Shown: piece by piece, positions 57,956-64,000 of the stretch | Numbering within the stretch: position 1 is the stretch's first letter | Layout: each line of letters begins with the position of its first letter | NCBI GenBank assembly: GCA_039000515.1 | Contig: JBCFYV010011135.1 | Location: forward strand, 5,999,209 to 6,063,208 | Reading direction: 5' to 3' | DNA from: Timema cristinae | Lineage: Eukaryota; Arthropoda; Insecta; Phasmatodea; Timematidae | Length of the DNA stretch: 64,000 bases | Notes under the pieces: generated by a model | What the model saw: the letters and a program-made list of their open reading frames with translations, nothing else | What the model was told of the DNA's origin: nothing | Database searches by the model: none | Made by a program: the position numbers and the translations under genes

Positions 57956-58261
57956 TGGACATGGGAATTAAACCGGGGACCTTTGGCTTAGTACGTTAAT
58001 TCTCTAACCACTGAGCTATCCATGAATCGTCCCGTACCCGTTCGTAAAGTTGTAACTGTACCACTGGCAGAAAATGTCAACTACAGAGTTATCTGATCTC
58101 TCGTGATCTTAATTGATCACACCTTTGTAGTAGACCATTTCCGCACGTCCATCACAGACTCTGCCTTAAAATATGAGTGAAGAACTACCCTGGACATGGG
58201 ATAACTCCTGGTTAGCTCATTGGTGTACTAAGCCAAAGGTCCCGGATTCAATCCCCGTGTC
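57956..58261. mobile_element. Foldback element with inverted tRNA-like ends, copy 2
   Basis: Same plan as 55616-55923. Left unit on the minus strand: gattcatggatagctcagtg with gtccccggtttaattccc. Right unit on the plus strand: gataactcctggttagctca with ggtcccggattcaatcccc. The centre keeps ccgcacgtccatcacagact with ctgccttaaaatatgag, matching the right half of copy 1; the left counterpart is more diverged (ctgtaccactggcag). Its preservation in two copies about 2.3 kb apart shows that the two-headed unit itself is the repeat. Confidence 0.75.
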
Positions 58262-58453
58262 AAAGTTTCATTTTTCATATTAAAGAATAAGATAATTTGA
58301 TGCTGCTATAACCTTAATCAACAAACATAATAGCTTAGCTACTTGGTCCATGAAAACATAAGAGTTTAATTCTCTTCACATGGTGATCTCAACATTTCTA
58401 GACTGTCTGCCAAAGGTGTCCTGGAATTTAATGACAACTTTTTCTATACTTAC

Positions 58454-59555
58454 TCACTCCACGGCACTAGGAGCTCGAAAGTTCATTACCGCACTCACAA
58501 AATTACGGCAACTATCCCTATCTTGAGCTAGTTCTATCCAGTCCACCTCATTACACCCTATCTCTCTCTTGAGCTAATTCTATCCAGTCTATCTCATTAC
58601 ACCCTATCTCTATCTTGAGCTAGTTCTATCCAGTCCACCTTATTACACCCTATCTCTCTCTTGATCTAATTCTATCCAGTCCACCTCATTACACCCTATC
58701 CCTATCTTGAGCTAGTTCTATCCAGTCCACCTCATTACACCCTATCCCTATCTTGAGCTTATTCTATCCAGTCCACCTCATTACACCCTATCTCTCCCAG
58801 GTATATCCAAATGTTATCTTCCCAACTTCATCTGGGTGTTCCCAACTGTCGCTTCCCTTGGGTTTGTCATTAAATACCGTGAACGAAGTTCTAGATACTC
58901 CCATTCACGCTGCATGTCCTGCCCACCGTAACCCACGAGATTTTGTTACCCTAACGATGTCTGCTGATGGGTACAGGATATGAAGATCATAATTATGTAG
59001 TTTCATCCACTCCCCACTATCTTCATCTATTTTTGGACTGAATATCTCAGCACCATGTTTTCGAACCATCTAAATTTCTTTTCATCACTTAAAGTAAGAG
59101 TCCACATTTCACACCCATAGAGAACCAGTACAGTTATTAGTTCGTATGTTCTGAGTTTCACATTTCTTGACAGAAGGCGAGAAGCCAACAACTTACTGAC
59201 CGGGTAGTAACAAACATTTCCCGACTGTATTATTTTCCTAATTTCCAATCTAATTTGGTTATCGCTAGTTAAAATTTTTCCTTAATATTTTAATTCATTA
59301 ACACTAGCCAATAATATGTTGTTTGCTGTAATATCTAAATTATCGTTCTCAATCTATAATATCTGTGTTAACATATAGGCCCCTACTTTGTCATGTCAGC
59401 GTTTACTTCTAAAGCTATTTCCTTACTAGCATCTAATAAAATGTCTGCATTTCTTGCAACATCTTCCTTACTATTACCTAACAAACTAATTCATCTGTGT
59501 AACCTAATAGCTGTTTTGTACCATTTACAACTTTTTCCATTCATTAAAAAAAATC
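58454..59555 (-). pseudogene. RTE-like LINE reverse transcriptase, C-terminal third
   Basis: The enzyme copies LINE RNA at the nicked target. Minus-strand blocks in order: NGTKQLL then YTDELVCLGNSKEDVARN (the YADD catalytic box reads YTDE), ILLDASKEIALEVNADMTK, FKY and LTSDNQIRLEI, SGNVCYYPVSKLLASRLLSR with LVLYGCEMWTLTLSDEKKF (inside the open frame 59027-59248), RWAGH, and a last block around WEDNI then GEIGCNEVDWIELAQ at the edge of the tandem repeat. After the repeat the frame resumes as RNFVSAVMNFRAPSAVE and a TGA at 58454-58456. Many stops and frame changes; the second catalytic Asp is replaced. N-terminal RT and endonuclease are absent. Confidence 0.85.
58512..58797 (-). repeat. 46-bp minisatellite derived from the LINE's last codons
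   Basis: Six units of 46 bp (plus strand gtccacctcattacacccta, then tccctatcttgagctagttc, then tatcca). On the minus strand one unit corresponds to the codons for IGCNEVDWIELAQDRD. Because 46 is not divisible by 3, the array breaks the LINE frame. The 76-codon plus frame at 58753-58983 is a shadow. Confidence 0.92.
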
Positions 59556-59693
59556 TCATCTAATGCCTTCAGGCTCATGACAGATATTCAACAACTGTTG
59601 ATAACAACATGTGAAGAAAATTAAACTAAAAGTTTTTACTGGAGAACAATTTGATTTAGCTTAACTAAATACATGTTTCGCTATAAAAACGGA

Positions 59694-60770
59694 AAGGACA
59701 CTGCCCTAACCTGCGTCTCCTCCACCCCCACCTTACTCGTGTTTAGAAACTGCAAGGACACTGCCCTAACCTGCGTCTCCTTCACCCCCATTTTACCCGT
59801 GTTTAGAAACTGCAAGGACACTGCCCTAACCTGCGTCTCCTTCACCCCCACCTTACCCGTGTTTAGAAACTGCAAGGACACTGCCTTAACTTGCGTCTCC
59901 TTCACCCCCAACTTACCCGTGTTTATAAACTGCAAGGACACTGCCCTAACCTGCGTCTCCTTCACCCCCATTTTACCCGTGTTTAGAAACTGCAAGGACA
60001 CTGCCTTAACTTGCGTCTCCTTCACCCCCATTTTACCCGTGTTTAGAAACTGCAAGGACACTGCCCTAACCTGCGTCTCCTTCACCCCCATCTTACCCGT
60101 GTTTAGAAACTGCAAGGACACTGCCTTAACTTGCGTCTCCTTCACACCCATCTTACCCGTGTTTAGAAATTGCAAGGACACTGCCTTAACTTGCGTCTCC
60201 TTCACCCCCACCTTACCCGTGTTTATAAACTGCAAGGACACTGCCCTAACCTGCGTCTCCTTCACCCCCATTTTACCCGTGTTTATAAACTGCAAGGACA
60301 CTGCCCTAACCTGCGTCTCCTTTACCCCATCTTACCCGTGTTTAGAAACTGCAAGGACACTGCCTTAACTTGCGTCTCTTTCCCACCCATCTTACCCGTG
60401 TTTATAAACTGCAAGGACACTGCCCTAACTTGCGTCTCCTTCACCCCCACCTTACCCGTGTTTATAAATTGCAAGGACACTGCCTTAACTTGCGTCTCCT
60501 TCACCCCCATTTTACCCGTGTTTAGAAACTGCAAGGACACTGCCTTAACTTGCGTCTCCTTCACCCCCATTTTACCCGTGTTTAGAAACTGCAAGGACAC
60601 TGCCCTAACCTGCGTCTCCTTCACCCCCATCTTACCCGTGTTTAGAAACTGCAAGGACACTGCCCTAACTTGCGTCTCCTTCACCCCCACCTTACCCGTG
60701 TTTAGAAACTGCAAGGACACTGCCCTAACTTGCGTCTCCTCCACCCCCACCTTACTCGTGTTTAGAAAAA
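59694..60770. repeat. 60-bp minisatellite, 18 units
   Basis: Unit: aaggacactgccctaacctg, then cgtctccttcacccccattt, then tacccgtgtttagaaactgc. The period is exactly 60 bp except one unit near 60325-60335, which is one base short. Variation is limited to a few C/T and A/T sites (ccctaacc/ccttaact, tttaga/tttata). Since 60 is a multiple of 3 and the unit lacks stops in some frames, frames of 164-231 codons appear on both strands. I do not regard them as genes. Confidence 0.96.
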
Positions 60771-63700
60771 TCCTAAATGGATTTCGAACCCTACCTCGAA
60801 GCAGATGCGCGTACATTTACCTTAATTTTAACCTTACTCATTGCTAACTCATTAATGTAAATAAAGTGCGTAAAGCACGTCTAGGTGGTAGGACGCACTG
60901 ACAAACTACAGCCCTTTTCCAAATATTATAATCTTTTAAGAATTAAAGGCTAGAAATTATGTAAATTTTTTCAAGACTGATGATATTAATAACTAATCCT
61001 TTTTTTTTTTTTTTCAGAACAGATGATCACAATATTTTCAAGAAAGATTTAACCTAACTTAATGTAATCTCCTTCATAATTTTGTTTGTCTAGGTTTTAA
61101 AATTAAAAAATAATAATAAACCTAAATTAATTTATAATATACAGAAACAGAAAAATATTCAAAATACTCTAGTAAAACACATGTATCTAAATATAGTTGG
61201 GCTACATTATCTCCCAGAGGGCAATGAAATAGAATAAATAGCTTATAATATAAATTCTTTAAGCCCTAATGTTTTTATATCCATATGTTTGTGCGACATA
61301 ACTACTGGTACTTGAACAATTGAGTCATACATATCCTGTTGGATACAGATAATTTAAACACTTTATAGTGTTGGCCAGCTTATATTTAATTTACTCTGAA
61401 AAAACTTTATTTTAGGACAGAAATACATGCTTTACCAAGACTACCTCAAAAACAGCACTTTTCAAATAATAAACTAATATTCAGTTCTTTACCTTTATAA
61501 GTAAATTATAGCTCTTTTACATTTTGCCAAGTCAGAAAACTCACATTCAAAAAATATACATGAAGGTGTTTTAATATTTATTTTAATTTATAAAGGTTAA
61601 GGTTGGACTTAGAAATATTATCTATCCCGTAATGAACTTGATCAAACAATTTATGCATTACATTTTTTTATTTTATTGAATCAAAAAATTTTCACGCTCA
61701 AGCAAGATTTTTTTTGTGGGGATGCTAGAGAATAATACATGCCTTTTAAATCTGACTGACAAGTTTTATAACCTCCCAAAATAGTGTTTACATTTACTAT
61801 TCTCCGCAACAAATATATTATGTCAAAACAATGGACATTTATCCCGTGTGTCTACTAAGTGGAGATTTCTACCCGTTTAACATAATAAGGGTCGAGGGGA
61901 GTTTTAGATGTTTTAAAAATCAGGATATTTGGTCTTAGATAATAGAATGTTTGTTGTGATTTTAAGTTTTTTAGAAATCTTTCATGATAAATAAGAATAC
62001 GTATTTATCTAGTTTTTTGATCTAAAAATAATTTTACTGTAGTTTATAAATAACAAATATTTGAAATTTGCTTAAAATATTTGAACAATATTTTTGGAAA
62101 TAAATATATATATATTGTGATTAACAATATGATGTGTTTGTTTTTATGAGGAAAGCTCACTTAAGGGTAGTTTACTAAAACCTATTTTTGATCATTTTCT
62201 TCCAAGCTACAATAGTACACAATATGAGAAAATTTATGCGAATATGTCGTAGCCTTTATTTAGTTAGTAATTTGTTTGGTCAATTTTTTTTACCGGAGTA
62301 GTTAACTATTTAAATATCAATTATTTGTGGGATTATCCTTTAATTAATTATTATCTTTATGTATGTTAGCTATTTGTGTAGCTATTTCAAATAAAAACCT
62401 AGATTTTAATTTAGCATTAGTAGGTTGGTAATGGCAATATAATTAATAAATTTTATGTAGCAATAACATATAGATTTGTATTTAATTCATTTAGAAATGC
62501 CCTCTAATTAAATAGTAGTTAATTTGTTGTGGATTTATTTTTTATTTTAATTTTCGTTCTTTATGAAGTTATGAACACTTCTTTTACTTTGAATTGTAGT
62601 AGTTTTACCTTGACGGATTTCTTTATTACCCTAATTATAGGTTACACCAATGTATAATTATGTAAATTAACCTTGCTATATTACCCGGTAACGAAGAATA
62701 CGTGTCTACATCATAGAGGTAGGAGTGAGTAAGGCAAAATTTAGATTACAAGTACCAGAGTTTCTGTTAAGAGTGATCTGAAAACAATTTATTAACAACT
62801 GTCATGAGTAAATTTAACTGGACTCCAACCCCGACCACCTTAATACCATTAAACCAGACAACGTAAGGCCTACTTTAATCTATTTTCCTAAATTAAGGGT
62901 GATACATATCAGTGTATGTCTACATGAATTTAGATATTGGTACGCACACATAAATTATTTTATACGCCATTGTTATGTAAATTTAAGATTATCTTAAACA
63001 ATATTTACATGTATAATTAATAACAGTTTAGTGATTTTGCTTTTGCTTTTAGGGTAACCATCACAAAAGAAGTATTTTGTTGTAAAATATCACTCACTTT
63101 ATTATTCAATTTGAAATAGTAGAAAGAACAATAATTACTGTCGATGTTACAGGATTGTGAACAATTTTAGAAATATCATAAAACTATCCGGCACAACTTT
63201 TGATATCTATATTCAGACAAGACCACTAACATTATTTATTTTTCAAGAATACCCGATGGTTTTAAGTTTGAATTTTAAGCCGCAAATGACTTTCTGTTAA
63301 GTTAATTTTTAGGCTAAATGATCTTAGAACAAACTAATTTTGGTCGAATAAGATTTATCATTAATTATTTGTCACTTGATCTTCATTTTAGGAAAAGTGG
63401 CATTATACAACATTAATTTTTAATACCTAATATTTTAGGTCACATGATTGGGCTAATGATTTCCTGTGATGTTAATTTTAGACTTAATCATTTTAGTAAA
63501 ACTTATTTAGGGTGAAATCAGTTTTAGGCCAAATGACTTTAGTCTGACATTTTTTCTCGGATCCCGCCCAAGTGACTTGCTGTGAAGTTAAACTTCAGGC
63601 TAAATAAACCTAGGCCAAGTTATTTTGGGCCTACCACTACATCCTAAAAACCTTGCCCTCATTTCAAATAATAACGTTGGCAGAATTAGACTTTTATATT

Positions 63701-64000
63701 AGCATTAAAACAAATGCACTGGATTTAAAAAGCCATTTGAAGGATTCCCAAATGAAAATTATCTTACACTCGTTGAGGTAGGGGTGCAAAACGCTATCCT
63801 TGAGGGAACAACAATGCAACAAAAAATAAATAAAAAAGTTAGTATATTCATATTTTTAAATTAAGAGAAGCTACATCATTTATCACATTTAAAAATCATA
63901 TAATATTGGGCTTGTTGGCATAACAACATTGTGTACATTCTTCCAACACCTGTTGAGACCCTGGATATTCCCTAACCTGTGACACCACGCACCACCATAA
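60771..64000. other. AT-rich end of the window, no gene
   Basis: No frame above 60 codons is supported. Near 63290-63640 a loose motif (tgttaagttaatttttaggc, then taaatgatcttag) recurs three times at uneven spacing (about 63292, 63459, 63576), perhaps an old tandem repeat. Nothing else was recognised. Confidence 0.4.

Larger units (their letters stand above)
58362..59627. repeat. Foldback-bounded element carrying a LINE fragment
   Basis: Outer arms gagtttaattctcttcacat (58362) and atgtgaagaaaattaaact (to 59627) are inverted. Inside the arms, gaatttaatgacaactttttc (58430) on the left and catctaatgccttcaggctc (59557) on the right match, in order, the two halves of the compact repeat at 1111-1283. 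Between them lie the LINE coding remnant and its minisatellite. Confidence 0.7.

Noticed and set aside
59673..60847. Repetitive-protein genes of 164-231 codons on both strands
   Set aside because: Produced by the 60-bp period of the minisatellite; both strands are equally open and no start, signal or conserved terminus exists.
63290..63640. Tandem repeat with ggctaaatgat-type words
   Set aside because: Only three loose matches at uneven distances (167 and 117 bases); not enough to call a repeat.

Overview
The window is eukaryotic, AT-rich intergenic DNA, almost certainly from an insect. The support is the repeat content: a PIF/Harbinger element whose second gene is a MADF-BESS protein, an OTU-bearing Helitron, an RTE-like LINE, tRNA-derived SINEs with TAA tails, and a Maverick/Polinton. 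The order cannot be fixed from sequence alone; the LINE C-terminus looks to me like those of hemimetabolous insects, which is only an inference. I recognise no host protein-coding gene. Nearly every long open frame is a transposon remnant or an artefact of a tandem repeat. Layout: 1-1.3 kb holds a small foldback repeat. 1.45-6.6 kb is a broken Helitron on the minus strand (OTU, Rep with its HUH motif, PIF1-type helicase). 6.98-9.5 kb has SINE copies and a Harbinger-type foldback MITE that contains one of them. 9.76-10.8 kb is a degenerate repeat of about 145 bp period. 10.92-24.07 kb is bounded by long diverged inverted repeats and carries remnants of a protein-primed family B DNA polymerase (exonuclease part only) and an adenain-like protease, so I read it as a decayed Maverick/Polinton. 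26.63-32.75 kb is a hAT element with an 8-bp target duplication; a 4.2-kb Harbinger sits inside it, with an intact two-exon transposase and a MADF-BESS gene. Those two genes converge, and each one's large intron contains the other's main exon. 32.9-33.2 and 36.5-37.0 kb are LINE 3' ends whose last codons have become a 44-46 bp minisatellite; a third, inverted case is at 58.4-59.6 kb. 37.2-49.1 kb is a 52-bp GC-rich satellite split by a 6-kb LTR retrotransposon on the minus strand that keeps LTRs, primer site, gag and protease but has lost reverse transcriptase to integrase; its 3' LTR holds a SINE with a 10-bp target duplication. 49.4-49.8 and 56.26-57.07 kb are non-autonomous hAT elements with near-perfect 8-bp duplications. 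54.2-58.3 kb contains SINEs and two copies of a foldback element with an inverted tRNA-like unit at each end. 59.69-60.77 kb is a 60-bp minisatellite open in frame on both strands. The rest is AT-rich DNA in which I see nothing. How the parts relate: the window reads as layers of insertion, with SINE in LTR element in satellite, SINE in MITE, Harbinger in hAT, and SINE beside an older SINE. The only element that looks recently active is the Harbinger, whose transposase frame is open across a well-formed splice.
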